Assembly: GCF_016820655.1 (NCBI RefSeq) | Contig: NZ_WSFT01000024.1 | Coordinates: 1-56,737 of the forward strand | Reading direction: 5' to 3' | DNA from: Anaeromonas frigoriresistens | Lineage (GTDB): Bacteria > Bacillota > Clostridia > Tissierellales > SIT17 | DNA: 56,737 nucleotides | Shown: positions 35,828-44,273 of the stretch, in pieces | Numbering within the stretch: position 1 is the first letter of the stretch | Layout: every line of letters starts with the position of its first letter | Translations under genes and position numbers: made by a program | The notes under the pieces: generated by a model | The model's database searches: none | The model's input: the letters and a program-made list of their open reading frames with translations, nothing else | What the model was told of the DNA's origin: nothing

Positions 35828-36808
35828 TTAAACCTCCTGTAAATTTAGAAGCATTAATTCTATACTTAACTGGAAATTGACATTGGCTCTAATATTATCC
35901 TTGGTTTCCATTATACTGTCTATTATACCATGAATTCTCCCCATTGAAAGCTTAAATGCCTGTTCCTTAAGTAATTCCTTTTTGTCTCTATTTATTATAA
36001 GTTTATCATTATCTGTCTCTTTATATATAAGTAAATCTCTAAACCATATTAACATCATATCTAATATTTCGTCTATTTGATCCTTATTGTCCTCAAAAAA
36101 CTTGCTAGTAGTAAAGGATTTAAATAAGTCTTTACTTATATTATTATCTATAACGTTCATTAATCCTTCTCTAATTTCATTAAATTCATCTGACTCACAC
36201 ATTTCTATAGCTCTCCCCATATTTCCACCAGCAAAAGCTGCAATTACATGGGATTTTTCTCTATCTATATTATATTTATTATTTAAATAAATCTCAATGG
36301 CATTTTCCTTCACAGGAGCGAATTTTAGACGTTGACTCCTAGAGACAATAGTTGGTAATAAACTCCTAGTATTTTCTACAGTCATTATTATAATAGTATC
36401 TTCAGGAGGTTCTTCTAAAGTTTTAAGAAAACTATTTTGAGCCTCAGTAGTCATTTTATCTGAGTCTTTTATAATAAAAATCTTTTTATTTCCTTCATAG
36501 GGTAGTATTCTTATCTCCCTCTGTATATTTTCTATCTGTTCCTTCTTAAAGGATTTTCCATCAGGGGTTTCAATATGAAAATCAGGATGATTATGAGACT
36601 CAAATTTAATACAAGAGCTACAAGTATTACAAGGTTCTATTTCTCTTTCTTTGCACAAAATAGCCTTTGCAAAGGCTGAAGCCATCATACTCTTACCTAT
36701 ACCATTTGGTCCTTCAAATATATATCCATGGCCTATGGATTTATTTTTTATTGTATTTTTTAAACTATTTATTATTTTATCTTGTCCTATTATATCTGAA
36801 AAATCCAT
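35828..36808 (-). CDS. holB: DNA polymerase III delta' subunit
   Basis: 326 aa. Clamp-loader AAA+ fold: FEGPNGIGKS (33-40), zinc site Cys52, 60, 63, 66, Walker-B-like IIKDSDKMTTEAQNSFLKTLEEPP, and VSRSQRL (sensor/SRC region). It loads the sliding clamp with the gamma/tau and delta subunits. Coupled to ricT. Confidence 0.95.
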   Translation of the reverse strand: MDFSDIIGQDKIINSLKNTIKNKSIGHGYIFEGPNGIGKSMMASAFAKAILCKEREIEPCNTCSSCIKFESHNHPDFHIETPDGKSFKKEQIENIQREIRILPYEGNKKIFIIKDSDKMTTEAQNSFLKTLEEPPEDTIIIMTVENTRSLLPTIVSRSQRLKFAPVKENAIEIYLNNKYNIDREKSHVIAAFAGGNMGRAIEMCESDEFNEIREGLMNVIDNNISKDLFKSFTTSKFFEDNKDQIDEILDMMLIWFRDLLIYKETDNDKLIINRDKKELLKEQAFKLSMGRIHGIIDSIMETKDNIRANVNFQLSIELMLLNLQEV

Positions 36809-36830
36809 AGTTAACCTCCATCTCTACAGA

Positions 36831-36862
36831 AAATTGGGAGATATCTATATATCTCCCAATTT
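36831..36862 (-). terminator. Terminator or processing hairpin between darA and holB
   Basis: Perfect 14-bp arms (AAATTGGGAGATAT with ATATCTCCCAATTT) around CTAT, between the darA stop and holB start, so holB may be partly uncoupled from darA. Confidence 0.7.
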
Positions 36863-36897
36863 ATTTCTTAAATATTATATCATAATAGTTGTTTTAA

Positions 36898-37227
36898 TTA
36901 TACCTTTTCAAATCTATCTACATCTACTACAAATATAGTTGCTCCCCCTACTTCTACCTCTACTGGATAAGGCATGTATACACCTTGAGACCAAGTAGTT
37001 GGTGGCGGTGTTGTAGCCACTTGCGTCCTAGTTTTTGCAACTTCTCCTATCAAACCAATAACCTCATCTACTCTTTCCTTTTCTACTCCAATAATCAGTG
37101 TAGTATTTCCCGCTCTTAAAAACCCTCCAGTAGATGCTAATTTTGTTACACCAAACTCATTTTTCATAAGCTTGTCTACCAATTTATGGGCATCTTCATC
37201 CTGTACTATAGCAAATACTAATTTCAT
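36898..37227 (-). CDS. darA: Cyclic-di-AMP receptor DarA (YaaQ, PstA)
   Basis: 109 aa, full length. MKLVFAIVQDEDAHKLVDKL, KLASTGGFLRAGNTTLIIGV and the C-terminal VEVGGATIFVVDVDRFE are the PII-like family's signatures, including the ligand-binding loop residues. It binds c-di-AMP; target in this organism unknown. Order darA-holB-ricT is preserved (yaaR missing). Confidence 0.95.
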   Translation of the reverse strand: MKLVFAIVQDEDAHKLVDKLMKNEFGVTKLASTGGFLRAGNTTLIIGVEKERVDEVIGLIGEVAKTRTQVATTPPPTTWSQGVYMPYPVEVEVGGATIFVVDVDRFEKV

Positions 37228-37370
37228 AAAAGTCCCTCCTTTTAATATCTCTTTGTTTCAATTTATTAATATCTTGTTATAATTATACCACAGAAAGTTA
37301 AGTTTATTCGCTAACCAACCTATAGACATAGTTATTTTTTATAGTTTAACCTTGTAATAAACTGGATTAT

Positions 37371-37398
37371 TTGACACTAAACTGGGCAATGATATAAT
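37371..37398 (+). promoter_or_regulatory. Sigma-A promoter of a small plus-strand gene
   Basis: TTGACA (37371-37376), 16 bp, TATAAT (37393-37398): both boxes match consensus exactly. Confidence 0.85.
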
Positions 37399-37436
37399 GG
37401 TTACTAGAGAGAACCTGGTGGAAGGAGGGTAATTTA

Positions 37437-37613
37437 GTGGCAGGTAAATATAGATTTAAAAATACATTCATAGTTATAATTCTACTATTTTTGATAGGAT
37501 TAGGTATGTATATAAAATCAAATATTATGTTCATGACTAAAGTCCTCCCAATTAATGAAATAGACAGTACTTCAAAAATTATTTATATAGATAAAGCTAG
37601 GATAGGAGTCTGA
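37437..37613 (+). CDS. 58-aa single-pass membrane protein
   Basis: Reads from GTG 37437 with GGAAGGAGGG 7 nt upstream and a consensus promoter 40 bp further up, so it is very likely expressed. The chain: a basic start (AGKYRFKNT), one helix (FIVIILLFLIGLGMYIKSNI), then a short outward tail (KVLPINEIDSTSKIIYIDKARIGV). TGA stop at 37611. The stop falls inside the shared terminator. No family recognised; the tail could be a substrate-like or interaction sequence. Confidence 0.72.
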   Translation: MAGKYRFKNTFIVIILLFLIGLGMYIKSNIMFMTKVLPINEIDSTSKIIYIDKARIGV

Positions 37614-37632
37614 ACCCCTATCCTAGCTTTAT
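37589..37632. terminator. Bidirectional terminator
   Basis: 17-bp perfect arms (GATAAAGCTAGGATAGG and its complement) around 10 nt; it overlaps the 3' ends of both the small plus-strand gene and the convergent ABC-F gene. Confidence 0.85.
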
Positions 37633-39267
37633 CTTAAGACTATTTATTTCTTTTACTAATTGGTTGAATTCCTTATCTAGTATTATCTTTTCTTCATCTG
37701 AGGGCATCAAGGATAATTTCCCCATCACTTCAGACATTCTATTCTGTAATACTAAAAGTTTTTTTTCATCCTCTTCTTGCCCAAAATTAATTTTATTTTC
37801 TTGTCTTTCTATATATTCACTATACCATCCATTAAATATCCTTATTTTTTTATCTTCTATGGTTATTATCTTATTTGCTACTCTATCAATAAAAGTCTTA
37901 TCATGGGTTACTAATAACAGACTTCCTTCATACTCTAACAATACTTCTTCCAATGCTTCTATTGAAGGTATATCTAGATAGTTAGTGGGTTCATCTAATA
38001 TGATAAAATTTATATCTGATAAAAATATCTTTGCAAAGGCTACTTTTACTCTTTCTCCCCCACTTAAAACCTCTATATTTTTCTTTATATCTTCTCTTTT
38101 AAATAATAATCTAGATAAAAGAGTTCTCGCAGTGGTCTCATTTTGAATACTATTCTTCATTACATTTTCTAGAATAGTTTTATCACCCTCTAATATATCT
38201 AACTTTTGAGAAAAATAACCTACCTTAAGATTTTTACATATCTTTAACTTTTCGTCTCCCTCTAATATCATATTTATTAAAGTGGTTTTCCCAGTACCAT
38301 TGTTTCCTAGTAATGCAGCCTTATCTCCATTAAATATCTTTAGTTCTGAGTTTTTAAATAAAATCTTATCCCCAAAGGATTTAGATATTTTATTACCATC
38401 AATCAATAGTCTATTTCTAAGATTTGTTACTGAGGGCATATCTATTTTTACCCTTTCTATTTCCTTAGGCTTTTCCTTCTTATCTAATTTCTCTATCCTA
38501 GTTTCTATTGCATTTATTGTATTATGAATTTTCCCTTGTATTTGCCTGGTATTAGCCCTATGAAGTCTTGCCTCAGAGTTTCCCATCCTAGTAGGTGTTT
38601 TCTTCATGGTTTTAGCATGACCTTGTCTTTCTTGGATAATCTGAGTTAAGCGTCCTTTCTCCTTAACATATTTTTCATACTCAAACTCTTGTCTTACTCT
38701 CATAGCTTCCTTATGTTCTTTATAATCTGAGTAATTCCCAGAATACTCCTTTATTTCTCCATCTTCTACTTCTATTATTTTATCTACGATATTATCAAGT
38801 AAGTTTCTATCATGGGATATTATAAGAATTGCACCCTGGAACTCTTGAAGCTTTTCTGTTAATACATTTATACCATCAATATCTAGATTAGAAGTTGGTT
38901 CATCTAATAATAATAGATTAGGATTAGTACTTAGTCCTTCAGCTAGTTTAAATCTAGTTTTCTCTCCTCCACTTAAGGTATCTCTATTATCATAGTCTAC
39001 TTTAAACTCTCCCTTTAGTTTGTAGTCCATTTCCTTATTCTCTGGAGTTCCTAATTGAGTAATATAACTGATCTTCCCCTTTATATCTATATCTCCTTCA
39101 TCAGGTAAGTCCCTCATAGATAAAATATTCATCAGAGTAGTTTTCCCTGATCCATTTACTCCTACTACTCCTATTCTATCTCCTTCATATATTCTGATAT
39201 TTTTTATATCTAGTATTTTTCTTTCTCCATAATATTTCTTTATATTTTTTCCTTCTAAAATAATCAT
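37618..39267 (-). CDS. ARE-type ABC-F ribosome protection protein (VmlR/Lsa/CplR-like)
   Basis: 549 aa with two ABC domains and no membrane helices. Domain 1: GVNGSGKTT, LSGGEKTRFKLAE, LLLDEPTSNLD. Domain 2: GNNGTGKTT, LSGGERVKVAFAK, IILDEPTNYLD. The inter-domain linker (about 190-260) carries the RQGHAKTMKKTPTRMGNSEARLHR-type signature and is long, as in antibiotic-resistance ABC-F factors that displace lincosamides, streptogramin A and pleuromutilins from the ribosome. A C-terminal coiled extension follows. Regulation by the attenuator leader at 39268-39470 supports an inducible resistance role. It interrupts the otherwise conserved darA-tmk order, which suggests insertion. Confidence 0.9.
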   Translation of the reverse strand: MIILEGKNIKKYYGERKILDIKNIRIYEGDRIGVVGVNGSGKTTLMNILSMRDLPDEGDIDIKGKISYITQLGTPENKEMDYKLKGEFKVDYDNRDTLSGGEKTRFKLAEGLSTNPNLLLLDEPTSNLDIDGINVLTEKLQEFQGAILIISHDRNLLDNIVDKIIEVEDGEIKEYSGNYSDYKEHKEAMRVRQEFEYEKYVKEKGRLTQIIQERQGHAKTMKKTPTRMGNSEARLHRANTRQIQGKIHNTINAIETRIEKLDKKEKPKEIERVKIDMPSVTNLRNRLLIDGNKISKSFGDKILFKNSELKIFNGDKAALLGNNGTGKTTLINMILEGDEKLKICKNLKVGYFSQKLDILEGDKTILENVMKNSIQNETTARTLLSRLLFKREDIKKNIEVLSGGERVKVAFAKIFLSDINFIILDEPTNYLDIPSIEALEEVLLEYEGSLLLVTHDKTFIDRVANKIITIEDKKIRIFNGWYSEYIERQENKINFGQEEDEKKLLVLQNRMSEVMGKLSLMPSDEEKIILDKEFNQLVKEINSLKIKLG

Positions 39268-39300
39268 AAAAAAACCTCCCTTTGATTTCTAGAGAGGATA
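39268..39300 (-). terminator. Intrinsic terminator overlapping the ABC-F ribosome site
   Basis: CCTCTCT (39294-39288 region) pairs with AGGGAGG (39281-39275), 7 bp with a 9-nt loop, followed by seven T and then directly the ATG. The 3' arm is the Shine-Dalgarno sequence, so folding blocks both transcription and translation. Confidence 0.85.
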
Positions 39301-39388
39301 TACGCATAGTAAAATAAGACCTTTTCATCTAATTTTGGGCAACAAAAAAGATGATAGCCATATGCACGCACTAATCCCACCTAGAAAT
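39285..39388 (-). promoter_or_regulatory. Antiterminator pairing in the ABC-F leader
   Basis: Leader segment ATTTCTAG (39388-39381) is fully complementary to CTAGAAAT (39292-39285), which forms part of the loop and 5' arm of the terminator. Adjacent GTGGG/CCTCT adds four more pairs with one mismatch. The two folds are mutually exclusive, the defining feature of an attenuator. Confidence 0.7.
39329..39361 (-). other. Candidate leader peptide (10 codons) in the ABC-F leader
   Basis: ATG GCT ATC ATC ... AAT TAG, reading MAIIFFVAQN. It lies between the two antiterminator arms, so ribosomes on it would affect folding. Its ribosome site is poor (GGTGGG about 15 nt upstream). Confidence 0.35.
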
Positions 39389-39446
39389 ACAGTCAAATTT
39401 CTATACACTAAAAAGTGTATTAATTTAGTCTGTCTCATAAATAGGA

Positions 39447-39458
39447 TTAATTGAACAT
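39447..39458 (-). other. Tripeptide upstream reading frame MFN
   Basis: ATG TTC AAT TAA with AAGGTGA 4 nt upstream, near the start of the leader. A three-codon frame is also described in the attenuator of a Listeria ABC-F gene (lmo0919) from Term-seq work. A drug-stalled ribosome here would alter leader folding. Confidence 0.5.
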
Positions 39459-39488
39459 TGCTTCACCTTACCTTTCATTAGTCTTAAT

Positions 39489-39519
39489 ATATTATTTCAT
39501 ATTTTCTGAAAATTATCAA
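39489..39519 (-). promoter_or_regulatory. Candidate promoter of the ABC-F leader
   Basis: TTGATA (39519-39514), 19 bp, TAATAT (39494-39489). The spacing is long, so the assignment is tentative, but it is placed about 30 bp before the tripeptide frame. Confidence 0.35.
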
Positions 39520-39526
39520 TAATTTT

Positions 39527-40017
39527 TTATCTACTTTCTTCTTCAAAAATAAAGCCACTTTTAATTTCAATTAATTTTTCCAATTCTTTATACTCTTCAT
39601 CGGTAACTTCAATCTCAATAGATTTTCTTAAAAAAGGCAGTCTCTTATTAGTTTTTACATTTAATATATTATTCAGATAAGAGTAACTCTCTATATCTTA
39701 CCATTTCATATTTCTTTGAAGAGAAACTATGCCTTCATCTTTTATCCTTATACCTAGTCTGCTAGCATATAGGTAATAAATCAAAAATATTATAGAATTA
39801 AATGCTAAAGCAAAATAGGAGGGTTGATCAACTCTAAAACCTAAGTACATAAATAGGATGGTAGAAAGGATATGAAAAACATGAATATCTTGCTATTTTC
39901 ATAACTTTGTTCTATCTTAAGTAAAGCCTTACCAAATCTTCTATTCTGAAATATTATATATGAGTATTGAATAATTAAAATAGCTACTAACAAAAGTAAT
40001 AATAGAACAATATACAT
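39527..40017 (-). pseudogene. Broken DUF5673-like membrane protein gene
   Basis: From ATG 40017 (with AGGTGAAGAGG upstream) the frame gives MYIVLLLLLLVAILIIQYSY and continues to SKIFMFF, then loses frame at a five-T run (39875-39879). One added T would restore HILSTILFMYLGFRVDQPSY. A second lesion is TAA at 39698-39700 after RNMKW. The tail (IEIEVTDEEYKELEKLIE) ends at 39527. Related to the intact gene at 6337-6846. Two independent lesions argue for true decay rather than a reading error. Confidence 0.8.
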
Positions 40018-40131
40018 ATCCTCTTCACCTTTCTTTTAAGAATAACTTCCCTTTATCATCTTTTTAACAAGTATAGTTAATACTATTTTAGTGTTTTATT
40101 CCTAAATATTCCATGCTGAGAATAAAAATAA

Positions 40132-40150
40132 ACAGGTCTATTTGACCTGT
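40132..40150 (-). terminator. tmk terminator
   Basis: ACAGGTC and GACCTGT around five nucleotides, then a T-rich run on the minus strand. Confidence 0.7.
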
Positions 40151-40155
40151 CTAAT

Positions 40156-40764
40156 CTATCCTATAGCTTTTATAACTTCCTTGTGAATTTCTTCTATAGT
40201 ACCATTTGCATCTATTATAGTAAATTCTTCTGGGTATTTCTCTATCAACCTTTTATATCCTTCATATACTCTCTTATGAAAATCTACCTTTTCATTCTCT
40301 AGTCTATCTCCCTCATTATTCTTTGTCTTTCTTTTAAGAGCAGTTTCGGGAGAAATATCAAAGAATAATGTAACATCTGGTTTTATTCCTTCTATAGCAA
40401 AATTATTTATAGCTTTAACTTCTTCTACTCCCAGTCCTCTACCTATTCCTTGATATACTAGACTAGAGTGAACAAATCTATCACATATTACTACTTTACC
40501 TTTCTTTAAGGCTGGTATAATTTTCTGATGAACGTGTTGGGCTCTTGATGCTGCATATAACAAGGCTTCTGTCGTATCTGCCATAGCTGTGTTTGCATTA
40601 TCTAAGATAATATCCCTTATCTTTTCACTTATTTCTGTACCCCCAGGCTCTCTAGTGATGACTATATCTTTTCCTTGATTCTTAAAATGTTCTTTCAATT
40701 GCTCTATTTGTGTAGATTTGCCTGCCCCATCCGGTCCTTCTATCGTTATAAATAATCCTTTCAT
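40156..40764 (-). CDS. tmk: Thymidylate kinase
   Basis: 202 aa from ATG 40764 (AGGA 8 nt upstream; ATG 40779 precedes that site). P-loop GPDGAGKST at 10-18, ITREPGGTEISEKIR, the DRFVHSSLVYQG motif, and a LID region KRKTKNNEGDRLE. It phosphorylates dTMP to dTDP. Ends 24 bp from the decarboxylase, which is upstream in the operon. Confidence 0.96.
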   Translation of the reverse strand: MKGLFITIEGPDGAGKSTQIEQLKEHFKNQGKDIVITREPGGTEISEKIRDIILDNANTAMADTTEALLYAASRAQHVHQKIIPALKKGKVVICDRFVHSSLVYQGIGRGLGVEEVKAINNFAIEGIKPDVTLFFDISPETALKRKTKNNEGDRLENEKVDFHKRVYEGYKRLIEKYPEEFTIIDANGTIEEIHKEVIKAIG

Positions 40765-40788
40765 TCTTATCATCCTCATTTCTGTATA

Positions 40789-42186
40789 TTATATAATGCT
40801 AATTTTTCCATCTTTCAATCCCAATATTTCTATATTAGTCTCTTTTATTTCCTTAATATATTCTATTATATCTTGAGTAACCTTTTCTCCTGGAGCTAAT
40901 ATTGGAACCCCAGGTGGATAGGGTATTATATAATCCGATGAAACATGTCCTTTAGCTTCCTGTAAATTTACTATTCTCCCGTCTTTATTAAAGGCTTCAT
41001 ATATTGGCATTTCCTCTATGGGATAAATATATTTAATATTTTTTATTGATTTATTTTTAATATTATCTCTATATTTTTCTGATATATCTTCTAAGGCTAG
41101 ATATAATCTATCCAGGTCATCTTTTTCATTGAGAACAGAAACCATAGCTAAACCATAATATAGATCCGCCATTTCCAACTGAATGTTATATTCTCTTCTC
41201 AATATACTTTCTAGATTATTTCCAGTTAAGCCTATTGCTGTAGCTCTTATCAGTATTTTTGTCTTATCGAAGTTATAATTTCCTTCCCCTTTGAATATAC
41301 TTATGCCCTTTAACTTTGATGCCTTTTGATTAAATTCATCTATATACTTCAATACTTCTTTAAGTCTATCCCTACCTTCACTTTCCATATAACCCATAGC
41401 CACATCTATCGAGCTCATTAAGATATAGGAAGGGCTCGTAGATTGATACATTGTCATTGTTTTCTTTATTCTATCTAAATTTATCTTTTCAGAGTTAATA
41501 TGGACCATAGAACTTTGAGTATAGGCCGGTAGAGTCTTATGGGTACTTTGAATAACTATATCTCCCCCAGCCCCTTCCGCTGATATTGGAAGCTTATCAT
41601 TAAACATTAAGTGACTTCCATGGGCTTCGTCTACTATCAATATTTTATTATGCTTATGTACCACTTTAGATATAGTCTCTATATCACTACATATACCAAA
41701 GTATGAGGGATAGGTTATCACTACTACTTTTATCTTCTTATTATAAGATAATATATTATCTATTTCTTTAGGATCTATATAGGTTAAGATATTATTTGCT
41801 TTATCATATTTCGGATATATATAATGACCTTTGAGTCGTCCTAGTATCATTGCATTGTATACAGATTTATGACAATTTCGTTGAACAAGTATCTCATCCC
41901 CAGGCTCTGTCACAGCTGTAATCCCAGCATATATCCCCGCTGTTGTACCATTTATAGAAAACAATGTGGATTTTACTCCATATATATTTGAAGCTCTGTC
42001 TTGAGCTATCTTTATAATATCCCTGGGATTATGAAGGTTGTCTGTACCTTCTACCTCAGTCACATCTATCTCAGGAATTAAATTACCCAACTTAAATATT
42101 GATCGTCCTTTATGTCCTGGCATATGAAATCTTATATTTTTTTCATTATTGTATTTTATTAGTCCTTCTATAATTGGAGTTTTCAT
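40789..42186 (-). CDS. Orn/Lys/Arg decarboxylase family protein (YaaO-like)
   Basis: 465 aa from ATG 42186 with GAGGAGG upstream; the earlier ATG at 42213 precedes this site. Fold type I PLP enzyme: FHMPGHKGR, SINGTTAGIYAGI, VDEAHGSHL (Asp for PLP nitrogen) and STHKTLPAYTQ with PLP lysine 217. Lacks the N-terminal wing domain of the large enterobacterial forms, as in B. subtilis SpeA/YaaO. Substrate (Arg, Lys or Orn) cannot be told. The csfB-decarboxylase-tmk order is conserved. Confidence 0.93.
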   Translation of the reverse strand: MKTPIIEGLIKYNNEKNIRFHMPGHKGRSIFKLGNLIPEIDVTEVEGTDNLHNPRDIIKIAQDRASNIYGVKSTLFSINGTTAGIYAGITAVTEPGDEILVQRNCHKSVYNAMILGRLKGHYIYPKYDKANNILTYIDPKEIDNILSYNKKIKVVVITYPSYFGICSDIETISKVVHKHNKILIVDEAHGSHLMFNDKLPISAEGAGGDIVIQSTHKTLPAYTQSSMVHINSEKINLDRIKKTMTMYQSTSPSYILMSSIDVAMGYMESEGRDRLKEVLKYIDEFNQKASKLKGISIFKGEGNYNFDKTKILIRATAIGLTGNNLESILRREYNIQLEMADLYYGLAMVSVLNEKDDLDRLYLALEDISEKYRDNIKNKSIKNIKYIYPIEEMPIYEAFNKDGRIVNLQEAKGHVSSDYIIPYPPGVPILAPGEKVTQDIIEYIKEIKETNIEILGLKDGKISII

Positions 42187-42249
42187 TTGTTTCCTCCTCG
42201 TTGAAATATACATATTAGATTATATCATTATTAAAGTTTTAAGAACAGA

Positions 42250-42282
42250 AAAACTCAGAGGTGAAATATTCCTCTGAGTTTT
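42250..42282 (-). terminator. csfB terminator
   Basis: Perfect AAAACTCAGAGG and CCTCTGAGTTTT arms around nine nucleotides, just after the csfB stop. Confidence 0.85.
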
Positions 42283-42297
42283 ATTAAGTATGTAATT

Positions 42298-42489
42298 CTA
42301 TGATTCCATTTGTGCTATGTAATCAATCCACATTCCTTTTATTACTGATTTATAGTACTCATAATATACAGTATCCTTCATATCTGTTACCGCTATTTTA
42401 TCTAGACATTCTTTGCATATATAAGATTTAAATAATCCTAAGCCCTCTTCCCTGGTATTACCACATGTATTACATTCTATAAACCCCAC
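42298..42489 (-). CDS. csfB: Anti-sigma factor Gin (CsfB)
   Basis: 63 aa, GTG start 42489 behind AAGGGG. CNTCG and CKEC pairs (residues 6-9 and 26-29) form the zinc ribbon; the rest is VTDMKDTVYYEYYKSVIKGMW, typical of Gin. It holds sigma-G inactive until engulfment in the forespore. Adjacent bofA and yaaL homologues at 45 kb are its usual neighbours. Confidence 0.9.
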   Translation of the reverse strand: MGFIECNTCGNTREEGLGLFKSYICKECLDKIAVTDMKDTVYYEYYKSVIKGMWIDYIAQMES

Positions 42490-42615
42490 AGGATCAACCC
42501 CTTAAAATATTTTATTCTGACTGAGTCTTACTTTACTTAGATTATTGACCTATATATACTATTTTATTCCTAACGCCTGACCAATGTTGCATGACCACCT
42601 TAAAAAGGACAATAA

Positions 42616-42644
42616 AAAAATACGGACTATATATCCGTATTTTT
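42616..42644 (-). terminator. Terminator of the 165-aa membrane protein gene
   Basis: AAAAATACGGA with TCCGTATTTTT around seven nucleotides, overlapping the gene's stop at 42643. Confidence 0.85.
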
Positions 42645-43140
42645 AACTATAAACCTTTTCTAAATTTAGAGCCTTTTTAATTTTTGGTCCTGGCTCAAAT
42701 ATAAATCTATATTTTTTGCCATTTCGTATGAATTCTCCTACATACATCTTCGTTTTATCCTTTTTAAACAAAAACTTATATGTCCGTTTGATTTCTTTGC
42801 TTTTTACTACATCTTCATAGGGTTTAATCCACTGAAGTTCTTCTGAAGTAACTATAAGCTTAGGATTATTATTGTCTGTAATTCCTCTTATAAATACTAA
42901 CTCGTCCTCATCTAATATATAAATAAAGCTAGAGAGATATCTATATCCAGAGAATGCAAAGACTGCCAATGATCCTAATAATATAAGGATACTAGCTATA
43001 TTCCCATACTTAGGAGTTAACATATTACTTTTTGTTATAAGGTAGTTTATAAATATAATAGCAAACATTATTATTATACTCGTTTGCCATAAGGGCAAGT
43101 GCTCTCTAACTTTTACTTCCTTTACCACATGTCTAAACAT
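42643..43140 (-). CDS. Two-helix membrane protein, unknown function
   Basis: 165 aa from ATG 43140 (GGTGGGGTGA upstream). Helices near residues 20-38 (SIIIMFAIIFINYLI) and 48-68 (IASILILLGSLAVFAFSGYRYL). The cytosolic tail FIYILDEDELVFIRGITDNN...RTYKFLFKKDKTKMYVGEFIRNGKKYRFIFEP looks like a bacterial PH domain. Lies between bofA/L25 block and csfB, where B. subtilis has xpaC/yaaN. Not recognisable as either. Confidence 0.72.
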   Translation of the reverse strand: MFRHVVKEVKVREHLPLWQTSIIIMFAIIFINYLITKSNMLTPKYGNIASILILLGSLAVFAFSGYRYLSSFIYILDEDELVFIRGITDNNNPKLIVTSEELQWIKPYEDVVKSKEIKRTYKFLFKKDKTKMYVGEFIRNGKKYRFIFEPGPKIKKALNLEKVYS

Positions 43141-43285
43141 AAATATCACCCCACCTTCTAATAGGATCCTTTGTATATTATACTAAGAATTATATCATTA
43201 TTAAAAAAGTATTGATAGCTATTACTATGCCTTGAACTTTGTCTATTATACTTTTATATTTAATAATAATCAACCAAAACTTCAT

Positions 43286-43323
43286 AAAACAAACCAAAGG
43301 TTCACTTACCTTTGGTTTGTTTT
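43286..43323 (-). terminator. Terminator of the 60-aa gene
   Basis: Perfect 15-bp arms (AAAACAAACCAAAGG and its complement) around eight nucleotides, overlapping the stop codon. Confidence 0.88.
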
Positions 43324-43504
43324 AAACATGAGCTCTTTTTCTTTTTGATGTTTCTGTTGCATAGTATCCCGGTGTAGTATTCGTCCTATTAGTATTAGTA
43401 TTAGCTTTTCCTAGTGCTTTTGAAGTATTTATAATATCCGATAGAATAATTAATTGGAAAAAACCTACTGGGATGATGAGAAGTATCAAAAATATTAATT
43501 TCAT
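43322..43504 (-). CDS. 60-aa membrane protein
   Basis: ATG 43504 behind GGAGATG. A hydrophobic N-terminal helix (LIFLILLIIPVGFFQLIIL), then a Thr/Asn/Lys-rich tail (KANTNTNRTNTTPGYYATET, ending KRKRAHV). A dedicated terminator supports a real gene. No family known. Confidence 0.6.
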   Translation of the reverse strand: MKLIFLILLIIPVGFFQLIILSDIINTSKALGKANTNTNRTNTTPGYYATETSKRKRAHV

Positions 43505-43603
43505 ATAATCATCTCCAAATTAAATTATCTTTTCCAACATTATACTACAAAATGTTCTATATTTCCATAGAGAATACTGCTTATTTTGTTAGTTATTGTA
43601 GAC

Positions 43604-44272
43604 TTATAGTACTATTTTCTCTTCACCACTAGGATGAGCCTTATCTTCTTCCCCTTCATCTCTTACTTCCGGTACAGGTTCATTTGGCTGCGGATCTAAT
43701 ACCTCTTCGTCCTCATCTAACCTATGATCATCTACTCCTGATACAAGGGCTATTATTTCTTCCATATCATTTAGCACAGCAATCTCTTCACCCATCTCTA
43801 CATCTGATACTCTAAAGGTATCTCCTAGTGCAAGCTTAGATATATCTATAGATATATTTTTAGGTACATCAGTTGGATAGCACTCTACATCTAGTTTCAT
43901 TACTTGTTGCTGTAATACTCCATCATCAATTTTGTCCTTACCAGATAATAAAATAGGAATAGATGTATGTATTTTTTCTGAAATATTTACTTGCTGTAAA
44001 TCAATATGAGTTATTTCTCCAGATATTATATCTCTTTGTACTTCTTTAATCATAGCAGTATGAGGAGTATTATTGATTAGTACATTCACCATTGCATTCT
44101 CACCATTATCTCTTATAAATTTATTTAATGTACCATAATCAAATACTAATGGATAATTGGTAAAATTATGTCCATATATTATACCGGGTACATTTCCACT
44201 TCTCCTTACTCTATGACTGGCATTAGTACCTACTTCATTTCTAACACTACTAGTCAATGAAACATTTCTCAT
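43604..44272 (-). CDS. Ribosomal protein L25/general stress protein Ctc family, copy 2
   Basis: 222 aa. The 5S rRNA-binding N domain is recognisable (VRNEVGTNASHRVRRSGNVPGIIYGHN; HTAMIKEVQRDIISGEITHIDLQQVN), then the TL5/Ctc beta domain (QQQVMKLDVECYPTDVPKNISIDISKLALGDT) and an acidic tail (EDEEVLDPQPNEPVPEVRDEGEED). The N domain is less basic than in copy 1. Copy 1 is 103 bp upstream in the same orientation. Expression appears gated by the hairpin overlapping its ribosome site. Confidence 0.93.
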   Translation of the reverse strand: MRNVSLTSSVRNEVGTNASHRVRRSGNVPGIIYGHNFTNYPLVFDYGTLNKFIRDNGENAMVNVLINNTPHTAMIKEVQRDIISGEITHIDLQQVNISEKIHTSIPILLSGKDKIDDGVLQQQVMKLDVECYPTDVPKNISIDISKLALGDTFRVSDVEMGEEIAVLNDMEEIIALVSGVDDHRLDEDEEVLDPQPNEPVPEVRDEGEEDKAHPSGEEKIVL

Positions 44273-44273
44273 T

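Noticed and set aside
42643-43140. XpaC or YaaN homologue by position
   Set aside because: The neighbourhood fits, but length, helices and motifs do not match those proteins.
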